Below, piece after piece: positions 15,712-25,151 of a stretch of DNA of 64,000 bases. A program made the position numbers and the translations under genes. Location: positions 62,001 through 126,000 of the forward strand of contig JBGAQX010000021.1 in the NCBI GenBank assembly GCA_044220545.1, written 5' to 3'. Position 1 is the first letter of the stretch. Each line of letters opens with the position of its first letter. The notes beneath the pieces were generated by a model, which was not told where the DNA came from, ran no database searches, and saw only the letters and a list, made by a program, of their open reading frames with translations. This DNA is from Fen-999 sp044220545 (GTDB lineage Bacteria; Pseudomonadota; Gammaproteobacteria; Burkholderiales; Rhodocyclaceae).

Positions 15712-17769
15712 ATGGCCGAACAAGTCCTTAGCTGCCTTTTTCCCAATAGTCCCTATCGCCTGTATCAGCCGTTTCCGCCGGCCGGCGACCAGCCCGAGGC
15801 CATACGCCAGCTCGTCGAGGGAATTCAGGATGGCCTCAGTTACCAGACCCTGCTGGGCGTCACCGGATCGGGCAAGACCTACACCATGGCCAATGTCATC
15901 GCCCGCCTGGGTCGGCCGGCGCTGGTCCTGGCGCCGAACAAGACCCTGGCGGCCCAACTGTATGCGGAGTTCCGCGAGTTCTTCCCCGACAACGCCGTCG
16001 AGTACTTCGTCTCCTACTACGACTACTACCAGCCGGAAGCCTACGTGCCGTCGCGCGACCTGTTCATCGAGAAGGACTCCAGCATCAACGAACACATCGA
16101 ACAGATGCGCCTGTCCGCCACCAAGAGCCTTCTCGAGCGGCGCGACGTGGTGATCGTGTGCACCGTGTCGGCGATCTACGGCATCGGCGACCCCGTGGAT
16201 TACCACAGCATGATCCTGCACCTGCGCCAGGGCGAACGGCTGGGCCAGCGCGACATCATCCGCCGGCTGTCGGAGATGCAGTACGAACGCAACGAGATGG
16301 ATTTTCATCGCGGCACCTACCGGGTACGCGGCGATGTCATCGACGTCTTCCCGGCGGAGAACGCGGAAAGCGCCATCCGCATCACCCTGTTCGACGACGA
16401 ACTCGAGTCGCTGACCCTGTTCGACCCGCTGACCGGTCACACCAGGCAGAAGCTGGGCCGCTTCACGGTGTTTCCTTCCAGCCACTATGTCACGCCGCGC
16501 GCCACCGTCTTAAAGGCGGTGGAAGCCATCAAGATCGAACTGCGCGAGCGGACCGAGTTCTTCTATCAGGACCAGAAGCTGGTCGAGGCGCAACGCATCG
16601 AGCAACGTACCCGCTTCGATCTGGAAATGCTCGAACAGCTGGGCTTCTGCAAGGGGATCGAGAACTACTCGCGCCACCTGTCGGGCCGCCAGCCCGGCGA
16701 GCCGCCGCCCACCTTGATCGACTATCTGCCGTCGGATTCCCTGATGTTCATCGACGAATCGCACGTTTCCGTTCCGCAGGTCGGCGGCATGTACAAGGGC
16801 GATCGTTCGCGCAAGGAAAACCTCGTCAACTACGGCTTCCGACTGCCCTCGGCGCTCGACAACCGGCCGTTGAAATTCGAGGAATTCGAGCGCCTGATGC
16901 CCCAGACGGTGTTCGTCTCGGCCACCCCGGCGGACTACGAGAAGCAGCACCAAGGCCAGGTGGTGGAGCAGGTGGTGCGGCCAACTGGTCTGGTCGATCC
17001 GGAGGTGATCGTACTGCCGGCGTCAACACAGGTCGATGACCTGCTGTCGCAAATCAAACGGCGGATTGCCGTTGGCGAACGCGTGCTGGTGACAACCCTG
17101 ACCAAGCGACTCTCCGAACAACTGACCGAATTCCTGCGCGACAACGGCATCCGCGTGCGCTACCTCCATTCGGACATCGACACCGTCGAACGGGTGGAAA
17201 TCATTCGCGACCTGCGGCTGGGTGAGTTCGACGTGCTGGTCGGCATCAATCTCCTGCGCGAGGGTCTCGACATTCCCGAGGTTTCGCTGGTGGCGATACT
17301 CGATGCCGACAAGGAAGGTTTCCTGCGTTCGGAACGCAGTCTGATCCAGACCATGGGGCGCGCCGCACGGCACCTGCATGGCACCGCAATTCTTTACGCC
17401 GACCGCGTCACCGACTCGATGAAACGGGCCATGGCCGAAACCGCGCGGCGGCGCGCCAAGCAACTGGCGTACAACGCCGAGCATGGCATCACGCCCACCG
17501 GCGTCACCAAGCGCATCAAGGACCTCATCGACGGCGTATACGACAGCGATACGGCGGCGCGGGAGCTGAAGGCGGCGCAAGAGTCCGCCAAGTACGAGGC
17601 GATGAGCGAAAAAAGCCTGGCGCGCGAGATCAAGCGGCTGGAAAAGGCCATGCAGGAGCATGCCCGGAATCTGGAGTTCGAGCGGGCGGCGGCGGCCCGC
17701 GACGAACTGTTCCGACTCAAGGAGCTGGCCTTCGGCGCCAGTGTGCACGATCACGACACCGGCGCCTGA
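15712..17769 (+). CDS. uvrB: excinuclease ABC subunit UvrB
   Basis: UvrB is the damage-verifying helicase-like subunit of nucleotide excision repair, loaded by UvrA and joined by UvrC. The 685-residue protein has Walker A GVTGSGKT (residues 49-56, Lys55), the beta-hairpin YYDYYQPEAYVPSRD that clamps DNA, the UvrA-interaction domain, the helicase motifs DESHVSVPQ and GRAARH, and a C-terminal UVR coiled-coil (KRLEKAMQEHARNLEFERAAAARDE split over two helices) that binds UvrC. I chose ATG 15712; the open frame continues upstream but only as antisense to the aminotransferase. No clear LexA box is visible in the 72-bp divergent gap. Confidence 0.97.
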   Translation: MAEQVLSCLFPNSPYRLYQPFPPAGDQPEAIRQLVEGIQDGLSYQTLLGVTGSGKTYTMANVIARLGRPALVLAPNKTLAAQLYAEFREFFPDNAVEYFVSYYDYYQPEAYVPSRDLFIEKDSSINEHIEQMRLSATKSLLERRDVVIVCTVSAIYGIGDPVDYHSMILHLRQGERLGQRDIIRRLSEMQYERNEMDFHRGTYRVRGDVIDVFPAENAESAIRITLFDDELESLTLFDPLTGHTRQKLGRFTVFPSSHYVTPRATVLKAVEAIKIELRERTEFFYQDQKLVEAQRIEQRTRFDLEMLEQLGFCKGIENYSRHLSGRQPGEPPPTLIDYLPSDSLMFIDESHVSVPQVGGMYKGDRSRKENLVNYGFRLPSALDNRPLKFEEFERLMPQTVFVSATPADYEKQHQGQVVEQVVRPTGLVDPEVIVLPASTQVDDLLSQIKRRIAVGERVLVTTLTKRLSEQLTEFLRDNGIRVRYLHSDIDTVERVEIIRDLRLGEFDVLVGINLLREGLDIPEVSLVAILDADKEGFLRSERSLIQTMGRAARHLHGTAILYADRVTDSMKRAMAETARRRAKQLAYNAEHGITPTGVTKRIKDLIDGVYDSDTAARELKAAQESAKYEAMSEKSLAREIKRLEKAMQEHARNLEFERAAAARDELFRLKELAFGASVHDHDTGA

Positions 17770-17786
17770 GCCGGAGGCCGGACGGC

Positions 17787-20700
17787 CTACTTCAGCGAAA
17801 ACTCCGCGCGCTCCAGCGGCGCGTCCTTCGGGCCGCCGCCATCGGCCGCCAACTTGGGCGGCAGCAGGAAGATTCGTTCCCTGGGTATCTTGCCGGCGGT
17901 GCTCAGCCAATCCGCCACCACCTTGGCGCGACGGCTGGCGAGGTCGCGCAGCTCCTCGTCGCCGACCTGCGCGTTGGCCAGCATCAACTTTTCCATTTCC
18001 TCGCGCGGCAGACTCTTGGCCATGCCGATGAAGTTGCGCGGCTTGGGAAACTTCTCCTGCTTGTAGGCCTGCTCGAGCATGGGCAGATACTCCTTTTCGT
18101 CCAGTGCCACGTCGCCGACCGCGCCCGCTTCCTTGCCTTCCTTGACCAGTTGCGCCAGTTTCTGCGCCTTGACCTTGTGCTCCAGCATGGCCTGCCGCAA
18201 GCCTTCGCGGTCCTTTTCCGGATCGACCCGGCCGGTGATGTCCAGTTTCAGGCCGGGCCGGTCGTCCAAGGCCTTGGCAAGAGATTCGAGCCGCTTCAAG
18301 GCCGGCGGCGCGAGCACGGCGCGGCCGGCGGCGAAATCGACATGGGACAGTTCCTCGCCGCCGCCAAACAGCGACCCGAGCAGGGCGAAAGGCGCCGTGA
18401 TCGCCTTGGTCAGCAGATTGACGATCACCTGGACGACGATGCCGCCGACGGAGAATTCCGGATCGTTGAGCGAACCGGAGATGGGCAGATTGATGTCGAT
18501 CTCGCCACGCCGGTTTTGCAGCAGCGACACGGCCAGGGTGACCGGCAGTTTGGTGGCGTCCGGGCTCTCGATCTTCTGGCCGAAGGTCAGTTGGTCGAGG
18601 AAGATCCGGTTGTCGGCCTGCAACTTGCCGTCCGCGATCTGGTAGCCCAGGAACAGGGAGAGCTTGCCCTTGTCGATGGCGTAGCCGGCATATTTCCCCG
18701 AGTAGGGGGACAGCGCGGTCAGCTCGATTCCGCGCACCTCGGCCTTGATGTCGAGCGAGGGCGTGGCGGCCAGTGGATTCAACTTGCCGACAATGGTCAC
18801 CGGCGCGCCGTCGTAGGCGCCGCGCAGGTCTATATCGGCCGTGCTGTCGGCCGCCGAGGAAAGGCCGGTGATGCGGCCACCAATCTCGGCCAGATTGGCC
18901 GAGTAATTGGGTTTGATGAAGTTGTCGGTGATGCTGACCAGGCCACCCTGGAGCGTCACCTGGTCGATGCGGATCGGTGGGGGGGCCGACGGTGGCGATG
19001 CTGGCGTCGGGGCCGCCGCCACCGCCCGGGCAGGAGCGCGCTCGCCGTCCTTCACGGTGGGTGTCGTCGCCGCGCCATCGGTAGTCCCCGCCACGCTATC
19101 CTGTTTGACGACCTGCAGCAGGTTCAGCTTGCCTTCCGGGCTGACGATCAGCCGCGCGAAGAAATCCGTCAGCGCCACGTCGCCTATCGCCAGGGAAAAT
19201 GGCTTGAGCGCCACGTCAATTTTCCCAAAATGGAAGGACTTCCAGGTCAGGAAGTCCGCGCTGTTCGCCTTGTCCACGCTGTGGAAGTTGCCCACCGTCA
19301 CCTGGCCTCGGTAGCCGCCGCTGAAGCTGCCGTCGGCAGCCTGCGTGAGCGCCATTTCACCCTTGCCGCTCACCTGTCCCTTGGTGATGGTCACGTTCAG
19401 GCGATCGCCGAAGTAGGGCTGCAAAGGCAATAGTTCAACGCCGCGCAGGTCGAGCTTCAGCTTGCCGGCGACGGGTGCGAGCTGCACCGTGCCGCTGGCC
19501 TGCAAACTTCCCTTCCTGTTGATGCGCGCGGCGAGTTCCAGACTCGCCGGCGCTTTCGGCGCCGTGCTGAAGTTCTCCAGCGCCAGCCTGGTGATTTCGA
19601 GAGTATGGCTGGTCGCCGGTGTGACCGCCTTGTCGTCGAAACGCAGGCTGACATCCGCCAGTTCGCCATGGGCAATTTCCATGGTCCACGCCGGGCCGGT
19701 ATCGCCCGGCCTCGCCGCCGCGCCGGTGTTCTCGGTCGCGGACGCGCTGGCGGCGGTCTTCAATGCCGGTGGCTGCAGGCTGGCGATCCTGCCGTCGGTC
19801 TCACGCGTCGCGGCCAGTTTGAGGCCACGCAACAGCAGGTTGCCGACGTTGACACGTTGCTGGGCAAGATCGATCCGCGCACTCTTGACCTCGAACCGTC
19901 CCAGGCTGGCGTGCGGCGCCGCGTCGATGGCGAGGGCCACGTCGGCGTCGATCGGCGCGGCAAGCTGGCTGTCAACCTTGCCGACGGCCACATCGATGCC
20001 GGTTGCGTGGGCGACCATCGGTTTGGGGTTCGATTCATCCTGCCAATGAACGGCCGCCTGGACCAGCCGCACTCCGTCAACGGACCAGGCCACCGGCTTG
20101 GCGGGCGTCGCTTTGTCCGGCGCCTTGGTCGCGGCGTTTCCGCCGCCGGCCAGTTGTTGTGCCATGGTCAGCCAATTGAGCTTGCCGGCGCGATCCACGC
20201 GCACGAACGTTTCCAGTCCGTCGATGGCGATGGCGCCGAACTGGTAGCGGCTTTCGAGCGGCGCGACAGCGGTGATGGGAATGTCCAATTGGGCCAGATT
20301 GAGCAAGGGCTGCTGGCCATGTTCGAGCAAATGGAGATCGCGCAGCTTGACCTTGCCGGTCACGTTGAGCGCCGCCGGCTCGTTGGGCGCCTGGCGAAAA
20401 ACCAGTCGGATATCGGTATCGACGTGGCCGCCAGTCGCGGTGAAGGGCAGCGCCACCGGCGAGTAGGCCAGGTAGCGACTCAGCTCGAAACGGTCGAGGT
20501 CGAGCTGGAGTTCGCTTTCGTGAACCTCGGCGAACGGCCGGCTCTTGCCCACCAGCGCCAGCGGGGCGCCGTCGATGTTCGCCGAAAAGGCCGGTTCGGT
20601 GAAGACATGCGCCTGATGGGGCAGATTGGAGATGAAGGGCAGCGACAAATCGATGTCCGTCACCGCGTGTCGCTTGCCGACCGGCCGGTCGTCGAACTCG

Positions 20701-21182
20701 ATACGGCCGCCGGTGATCCGGATGTTGTTGACCGAGAACCGCGGCGGTGGCGCATCGCTGGGTTTCAGCCACTCATCGAGTAGGTCCGATATGTTGTAGC
20801 GCCCCGGCGTTTCCTGCACGAGATGAACGCGCAGTCCAGCCAGCCGCAATTCCTCGACGACCGGCGCGGCATGGAAGATCGAGGCGATATCCAGGTCGAC
20901 AAACAGCTCGTCGAAGCCAGCCGTCTCGCCCGCCGCGCCATCGCCGAGGGTGCCGATCTTCAGGTTGGCAATCCGGGCCGTCATGGCGTACGGGTTGATA
21001 TCGATGTCCCCCACCGAGACGGGGCGGCGCAGCTCCTTCGACAAGGTCTTGGCCAGGACCGAGCGCGCAATCGGCGGACCGGCAAAGTAACCGAACGCCC
21101 CAAAGGCGACCACCAGGGCAAGGAACACCAGGGCGAAGCGGCGCAGGCGGTGGAATCTGGGCGGCTGAGGGCGAGTTTCCAT
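17787..21182 (-). CDS. DUF748 / AsmA-superfamily envelope protein
   Basis: A 1131-residue envelope protein with one N-terminal membrane helix (~15-34, FALVFLALVVAFGAFGYF), then a long periplasmic region of repeating beta segments (PVSVGDIDINPYAMTARIANLKIG, the typical DUF748 opening). DUF748 repeats belong to the AsmA/TamB-like lipid-transport superfamily. The last ~190 residues are distinct: FAAGRAVLAPPALKRLESLAKALDD...LKLDITGRVDP resembles an OmpA-like peptidoglycan-associated fold, and the following basic helical stretch has a second cue, ASRRAKVVADWLSTAGKIPRERIFLLPP, also OmpA-like in pattern. It converges with uvrB with 17 bp between. Function is inferred as envelope maintenance. Confidence 0.8.
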   Translation of the reverse strand: METRPQPPRFHRLRRFALVFLALVVAFGAFGYFAGPPIARSVLAKTLSKELRRPVSVGDIDINPYAMTARIANLKIGTLGDGAAGETAGFDELFVDLDIASIFHAAPVVEELRLAGLRVHLVQETPGRYNISDLLDEWLKPSDAPPPRFSVNNIRITGGRIEFDDRPVGKRHAVTDIDLSLPFISNLPHQAHVFTEPAFSANIDGAPLALVGKSRPFAEVHESELQLDLDRFELSRYLAYSPVALPFTATGGHVDTDIRLVFRQAPNEPAALNVTGKVKLRDLHLLEHGQQPLLNLAQLDIPITAVAPLESRYQFGAIAIDGLETFVRVDRAGKLNWLTMAQQLAGGGNAATKAPDKATPAKPVAWSVDGVRLVQAAVHWQDESNPKPMVAHATGIDVAVGKVDSQLAAPIDADVALAIDAAPHASLGRFEVKSARIDLAQQRVNVGNLLLRGLKLAATRETDGRIASLQPPALKTAASASATENTGAAARPGDTGPAWTMEIAHGELADVSLRFDDKAVTPATSHTLEITRLALENFSTAPKAPASLELAARINRKGSLQASGTVQLAPVAGKLKLDLRGVELLPLQPYFGDRLNVTITKGQVSGKGEMALTQAADGSFSGGYRGQVTVGNFHSVDKANSADFLTWKSFHFGKIDVALKPFSLAIGDVALTDFFARLIVSPEGKLNLLQVVKQDSVAGTTDGAATTPTVKDGERAPARAVAAAPTPASPPSAPPPIRIDQVTLQGGLVSITDNFIKPNYSANLAEIGGRITGLSSAADSTADIDLRGAYDGAPVTIVGKLNPLAATPSLDIKAEVRGIELTALSPYSGKYAGYAIDKGKLSLFLGYQIADGKLQADNRIFLDQLTFGQKIESPDATKLPVTLAVSLLQNRRGEIDINLPISGSLNDPEFSVGGIVVQVIVNLLTKAITAPFALLGSLFGGGEELSHVDFAAGRAVLAPPALKRLESLAKALDDRPGLKLDITGRVDPEKDREGLRQAMLEHKVKAQKLAQLVKEGKEAGAVGDVALDEKEYLPMLEQAYKQEKFPKPRNFIGMAKSLPREEMEKLMLANAQVGDEELRDLASRRAKVVADWLSTAGKIPRERIFLLPPKLAADGGGPKDAPLERAEFSLK

Positions 21183-21252
21183 GGCGTTACGATGGCATGA
21201 ACAAGCCTCGATTATCCCTCATCGGGCCGCCGTCACGGCGGTTGCCGAGCCT

Positions 21253-22197
21253 TCAGGCGGAGTCGCGTACCACCGGAATGCCGGCAATCAGACGTACCAG
21301 CGTCGCCTGCCGCTGCGTGCCGGTCTTCTCGAAGACGGCGCGCAACTGGCTACGCACCGTTGGCAGCCGCAGGTCGTGATCCCGCGCGTACTCTTCCACC
21401 GAGTCGCCGTTGGCCAGCGCCCTGGCCAGGCGCGCCTCGGCGGCCGAGAGCGCGAACAAGTCCATCAACTGTCTGGCGGTGGCCACGCGCCGCTGGTCCA
21501 GCGGCGCCACCAGGCACAGCACATCGGCGGCGGAGTCGCCGCCGCCAACGCCTTCCGCCGTTGGCCGCCGCTGCATGCGCTTGAGCGTCAGGCTGAACCG
21601 GCGCTGCGCCTGTTTTGGGCTCTGCAGCAGGACATTCGCGGTGCGGCCCGTGGCCGCCGTTTCGCCGAGCGCCGCGGCAAAGCGTGCCTGCATCGCCGCT
21701 TCGCCCCAGCGCAACTGGCCGTCGACCAATCTCAGCACATCACCGATCTGAAGGAGGGACTCGCCACGCTGATCGCAGTCGAGAACCCGTCCGCGCGGAC
21801 TCAGGACAATGGCCGCCACGTGGCTGGTATGGGCCGAGTCGACCGCGTGATCGGCGAGTTCCCGCAGTGCGCGGCAATGCAGCAACAGGTCGATAACGCG
21901 TTGCCAATTGGGGTTGATGTCCTCCTGGATCGGACACTCCCGGCAGCGCCGCTGTCGCCGAACCGGTGCCTCGATTCGCAGCGGCCCCTTCAGGCAGTCC
22001 GCGCGATCGGAATTGCGATTGTCGGCAACAAGGCCGTCAGCGCCGGCGGTCGGGATCACCATGTCGAAGTCATGGACAGCCGGCGGCTCGGTCAGCCACG
22101 CCGACAGTGAATCGATGACGTCCCGCAAGGCTTCCGGGGCTAATATGCCTTGATAGAGTTGGCCGGCAAAGTGATCGAGTTGCTCTAGTTCGTTCAT
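21253..22197 (-). CDS. LuxR-family transcriptional regulator of the eCIS island
   Basis: A 314-residue regulator with a C-terminal GerE-type helix-turn-helix (~250-310): LSAAEARLARALANGDSVEEYARDHDLRLPTVRSQLRAVFEKTG. The first helix differs from the usual LTxREREVL, which marks a divergent LuxR subgroup. The N-terminal part has a PAS-like segment (AIVLSPRGRVLDCDQRGESLL) and a Cys/Arg cluster RRQRRCRECPIQ; no acyl-homoserine-lactone domain or receiver domain is seen, so the input signal is unknown. I chose ATG 22197, which has GGAGGG 8-10 bp upstream; an earlier ATG at 22218 lacks a site. It is divergent from the first eCIS operon, and a 20-bp palindrome lies between them, 34 bp from its own start. 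Confidence 0.85.
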   Translation of the reverse strand: MNELEQLDHFAGQLYQGILAPEALRDVIDSLSAWLTEPPAVHDFDMVIPTAGADGLVADNRNSDRADCLKGPLRIEAPVRRQRRCRECPIQEDINPNWQRVIDLLLHCRALRELADHAVDSAHTSHVAAIVLSPRGRVLDCDQRGESLLQIGDVLRLVDGQLRWGEAAMQARFAAALGETAATGRTANVLLQSPKQAQRRFSLTLKRMQRRPTAEGVGGGDSAADVLCLVAPLDQRRVATARQLMDLFALSAAEARLARALANGDSVEEYARDHDLRLPTVRSQLRAVFEKTGTQRQATLVRLIAGIPVVRDSA

Positions 22198-22231
22198 CGA
22201 CCGTCCCTCCAGTGCCACGGGGAGCGCGGCA

Positions 22232-22251
22232 CATCATCCAAATGGATGATG
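22232..22251. promoter_or_regulatory. Lux-box-like operator, copy 1 (regulator / accessory operon)
   Basis: CATCATCCAAATGGATGATG: perfect 9-bp inverted arms around AA. A near-identical copy (18/20 in the reverse reading) occurs at 32971-32990. A TAGTGT element at 22273-22278 lies 21 bp downstream on the plus strand, which places the palindrome centre near -42 if that element is the -10. Toward the regulator it ends 34 bp from the start codon, suggesting autoregulation. The 206-bp divergent region holds no gene. Confidence 0.7.
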
Positions 22252-22403
22252 CTGGAATGGTATGCAATTTGGTAGTGTCGTCGGCAGGCGACGAATCGGC
22301 TCCCGGGTCATTGTCAAACCACGATCAGTCCGGCATTGCCTCATCCCCCTCGTTCCGCCCGCTTCCGGTCGGCGTTTCCGCAAGACCATGAAAGGACCTC
22401 CTC

Positions 22404-22625
22404 ATGTACACACTGATTCGCCTGCTTCCGATCAAGCGCCTGGCATTTGAACAAGTGCCGGCGTTGGCGCTCGCGTGGCTCATCGCCGAGCTGTTCTACA
22501 AGTTCCACAGCTTCACCCTGGAGTGCGGCGCGTTCCTGGCGACCTGGTTCGTGCTCGATGCGCTCATTCAGGCGCTGGTGCTTCCGCTGGTCCGCGCGGT
22601 TTCGACGTTCGGGCGCCAGGGCTGA
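22404..22625 (+). CDS. small two-helix membrane protein, first gene of the accessory operon
   Basis: Not a family I can name. The 73-residue protein has two predicted membrane segments: ~17-34 (QVPALALAWLIAELFY) and ~42-65 (GAFLATWFVLDALIQALVLP), joined by a short polar turn with one Cys, and basic residues at both ends. Size and topology resemble a class II holin, but there is no sequence evidence beyond that. GAAAGGA precedes the ATG. It opens the operon just after the Lux-box-like site, and the operon ends with a peptidoglycan peptidase. Confidence 0.65.
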   Translation: MYTLIRLLPIKRLAFEQVPALALAWLIAELFYKFHSFTLECGAFLATWFVLDALIQALVLPLVRAVSTFGRQG

Positions 22626-22656
22626 TTCCGCAACCGGGAGACCGAGGAGAGTCGCC

Positions 22657-23721
22657 ATGGCCACTGGAGAGAACGGACTTTGGACCGCGCTGGGACGGAT
22701 TCCGGCCCTGCTGATCGACGTCGGCGGATTCGCGGCCGGCGTGGCGGAGATCTGGCGGGCACTGTGCCGTATCGTCGGCCGCCTGTGGCGGCGCGAGCGG
22801 CGCTGTTCCCGGCCCAGCGAAGACTGCTGCCTGCATCTGACGCCGGATGTCCACAAGCGACCCGATCCCCTCATCTACGCCCAGTACTACCTGATGAAGA
22901 TGGGCCTGGCGGTCACCTGGGACAATCCCGACATTGAGCTCTTCGAGCGGGACCCCATGGCCCCCGACGGACTGGGCGCGCCGGTCGCCTCGTCGGCATT
23001 GCTGCCGGATCATCCGTATCGGGTGCGGGTGCGGGTATGGAATGGTTCGTACGATGCGCCCGCGGTTGGTCTGCCGGTGCATCTGTCGTATCTGAGCTTC
23101 GGCGCCGCCACGGCGTCGACACCGGTCGGTACGCGCCACGTCGATCTCGGCGTCAAGGGCTCGCCCCACGCGCCGGCCTTCGCCCACTTCGACTGGCGGA
23201 CCCCGGGCGCCGGCCACTACTGTTTGCAGGCCCGTCTGGAGTGGGCCGATGACGCCAACCCGGACAACAACCTTGGCCAGGAAAACGTCCAGGTCGGCGA
23301 GTTGCATTCGCCGGCGGAGTTCGAGTTCACCCTGCGCAACGACGCTTCGGTGCGCCGCCGCTTCCTGATCGAGGCCGACACTTACCGGCTGCCGGTGCTG
23401 GCACCCTGCGGGTCGGCCGAGGCGCCGGCCACGGTGGTGCGCGGCCAATCCCGGCTGGCGGAAAGCCGGGCCCGCTGGGAGCAGACGCGCAGGCGCCAGG
23501 GCTACGGCCAGTTCCCGGTTCCAGCCGGCTGGCGCGTGGCGATCACGCCAGCCGAAATCGCCATCCCGCCCGGCGAGCAGCGACAGATCCATGTCGCCAT
23601 CGAGCCGCGGGATCCCGCCGTTCGGCCGCCCATGACGTTCAATGTCCACGCCTTCGCCCTTCATGATGACGGCGCGCGCAGCCTGGCCGGCGGGGTAACG
23701 CTGGAAGTCTGCGGTTCCTGA
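22657..23721 (+). CDS. CARDB-like protein of unknown function (accessory operon)
   Basis: A 354-residue protein. Residues ~5-45 contain a hydrophobic/amphipathic stretch (LGRIPALLIDVGGFAAGVAEIW) with basic residues after it. From ~70 on it is beta-rich with Ig-like character: PYRVRVRVWNGSYDAPAVGLPVHL, then HYCLQARLEWADDANPDNN, which matches CARDB-type adhesion modules where a DxNPxNN turn ends the domain. A second Ig-like part follows (VAITPAEIAIPPGEQRQIHVAIEP). A likely role is a surface or scaffold protein. ATG 22657 has GAGGAGA upstream; the frame is open further back but overlaps the previous gene. Confidence 0.6.
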   Translation: MATGENGLWTALGRIPALLIDVGGFAAGVAEIWRALCRIVGRLWRRERRCSRPSEDCCLHLTPDVHKRPDPLIYAQYYLMKMGLAVTWDNPDIELFERDPMAPDGLGAPVASSALLPDHPYRVRVRVWNGSYDAPAVGLPVHLSYLSFGAATASTPVGTRHVDLGVKGSPHAPAFAHFDWRTPGAGHYCLQARLEWADDANPDNNLGQENVQVGELHSPAEFEFTLRNDASVRRRFLIEADTYRLPVLAPCGSAEAPATVVRGQSRLAESRARWEQTRRRQGYGQFPVPAGWRVAITPAEIAIPPGEQRQIHVAIEPRDPAVRPPMTFNVHAFALHDDGARSLAGGVTLEVCGS

Positions 23722-23733
23722 GGGGAGTGCGTC

Positions 23734-25110
23734 ATGTCATTCAAGAAATACACCCAGTGCTACGCGCACAAGCCGGGCGACAAGCCCTTCAACGAGAGCG
23801 ACCTCGCCGGGCTGGCCATCCTCCATGGGCTCGTGCCGGGTGTCCTGTTCGGGGCACTGACCGGCCTTGCCGTCGGTTTCCTGGCCGGCGGTCCGATCGG
23901 CGCCGTCGTCGGCATCTTCTCCGGTATCTCGGTCGGTCTCGCGCTGGCGTTGACCGAGGCGGCGAAGGAGTGGCGCTATCACCGGCTGGCCTGCGTGAGC
24001 GGCGTGAAGTGCGCGGTCGGCACCGTCCGCGAACAGCCGACCCGGGGCGACCTCGGCGAGTTCGACAACGACCAGTTCTTCGACCTCCAGTTGATGCCGC
24101 ACCCGATCGGCCACGACGTCGATGGCCAGAAGCACTTCGCCTACGACTATGCCCAGCCGTCCGACAACTACAAGGTTGGAAAGCCGGGCATCGTCCATGG
24201 CAAGGATGCCCAGGACGCGCTGGCCAAACATCCGCGCAACGATGTGTACATCGACGGCGCGCAGGGCGGCGAACTGGTCCGGCCGTCGATCGTCGACCTT
24301 CCCTACGACACAACCATCAACGTGCTGCACTGCGAAGCGGAAGGGGATTTCTGGGTCAGGATGTCCGAACTGGGGCTGGCCATCGGGGCACTGGTGGCGT
24401 TGCTGGCCCTGCTCACGGCCGGCGCCGCCTACGCGGGCGGCGCGGCGGGCGCGGCCATCGGCTGCGCCATCGGGGGCATCTTCGGGCCGATCGGCTGCCT
24501 GATCGGCGCGATCCTCGGCGCCATCCTGGGCGCGCTGCTCGCCGGTGGCGCCGCCGCCGCCGTCAGCTACGCAATCATCCAGGCCATCCTGCAGGCCATT
24601 TTCGACGCCGATCCGGGCGATGTCGCCGATGCCAACGTCGGGGACGATCCGCTTGAGCCGCTCCGCGCCGGTGAGCGCGTGGTCGTCCTTGGCGAACACG
24701 TGTACGACGGGTTCCATGAGGGATGGCACGAAATCCATCCGCTCATGGCGGTGATCAAGATCGCCGACCGCAAGCTGCACGGCGAATCGAACTACTACCT
24801 GGAATGGGATCCCGACTTTCCGGACTCCGCCAAGCTGCCCGACGATCTGCCGGACATGCCCAACGCGCCGCCCGACCACGACATCACCAAGTTGAGTCCC
24901 GACGACATGCGGCGGGGTATGGAGAGCGACAAGTTCCGGCGCCGCGTCGAATGGCTGCGCGGCCGCTGGTGCGCGCTGCTCGGCGAGGCCTTCGACGCGG
25001 GCGTCCGCCAGACCCAACAGGGGCTGACTCATCGCTGGACGGTTCATCCCCTGGTGGATGGCTGCCGGCCGGGTGAGGGGCACGGCCCGGCGGGCGTGCG
25101 CGCGCCCTGA
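23734..25110 (+). CDS. glycine-zipper membrane protein of unknown function (accessory operon)
   Basis: A 458-residue protein I cannot assign. It has two long Gly/Ala-rich hydrophobic regions with GxxxG spacing: ~27-76 and ~212-290 (IGCAIGGIFGPIGCLIGAIL within it), each long enough for two or more membrane helices. Between them is a soluble region (~80-210). The C-terminal part (~300-458) has a dense His motif, HVYDGFHEGWHEIHP, with His322, His328, His332 and His335, which could bind metal. Glycine-zipper regions occur in pore-forming and membrane-inserting proteins. Start is ATG 23734 with GGGGAG upstream, 12 bp after the previous stop. Confidence 0.6.
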   Translation: MSFKKYTQCYAHKPGDKPFNESDLAGLAILHGLVPGVLFGALTGLAVGFLAGGPIGAVVGIFSGISVGLALALTEAAKEWRYHRLACVSGVKCAVGTVREQPTRGDLGEFDNDQFFDLQLMPHPIGHDVDGQKHFAYDYAQPSDNYKVGKPGIVHGKDAQDALAKHPRNDVYIDGAQGGELVRPSIVDLPYDTTINVLHCEAEGDFWVRMSELGLAIGALVALLALLTAGAAYAGGAAGAAIGCAIGGIFGPIGCLIGAILGAILGALLAGGAAAAVSYAIIQAILQAIFDADPGDVADANVGDDPLEPLRAGERVVVLGEHVYDGFHEGWHEIHPLMAVIKIADRKLHGESNYYLEWDPDFPDSAKLPDDLPDMPNAPPDHDITKLSPDDMRRGMESDKFRRRVEWLRGRWCALLGEAFDAGVRQTQQGLTHRWTVHPLVDGCRPGEGHGPAGVRAP

Positions 25111-25151
25111 CCGGCGTACGGTATGCATTTTCGATAACAGGAGGTGACACC

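Noticed and set aside
22404..22656. Extending the CARDB-like protein upstream to 22447
   Set aside because: The upstream part is out of frame with the 73-residue gene, Arg/Ser-rich and without ribosome site, while ATG 22657 has GAGGAGA.
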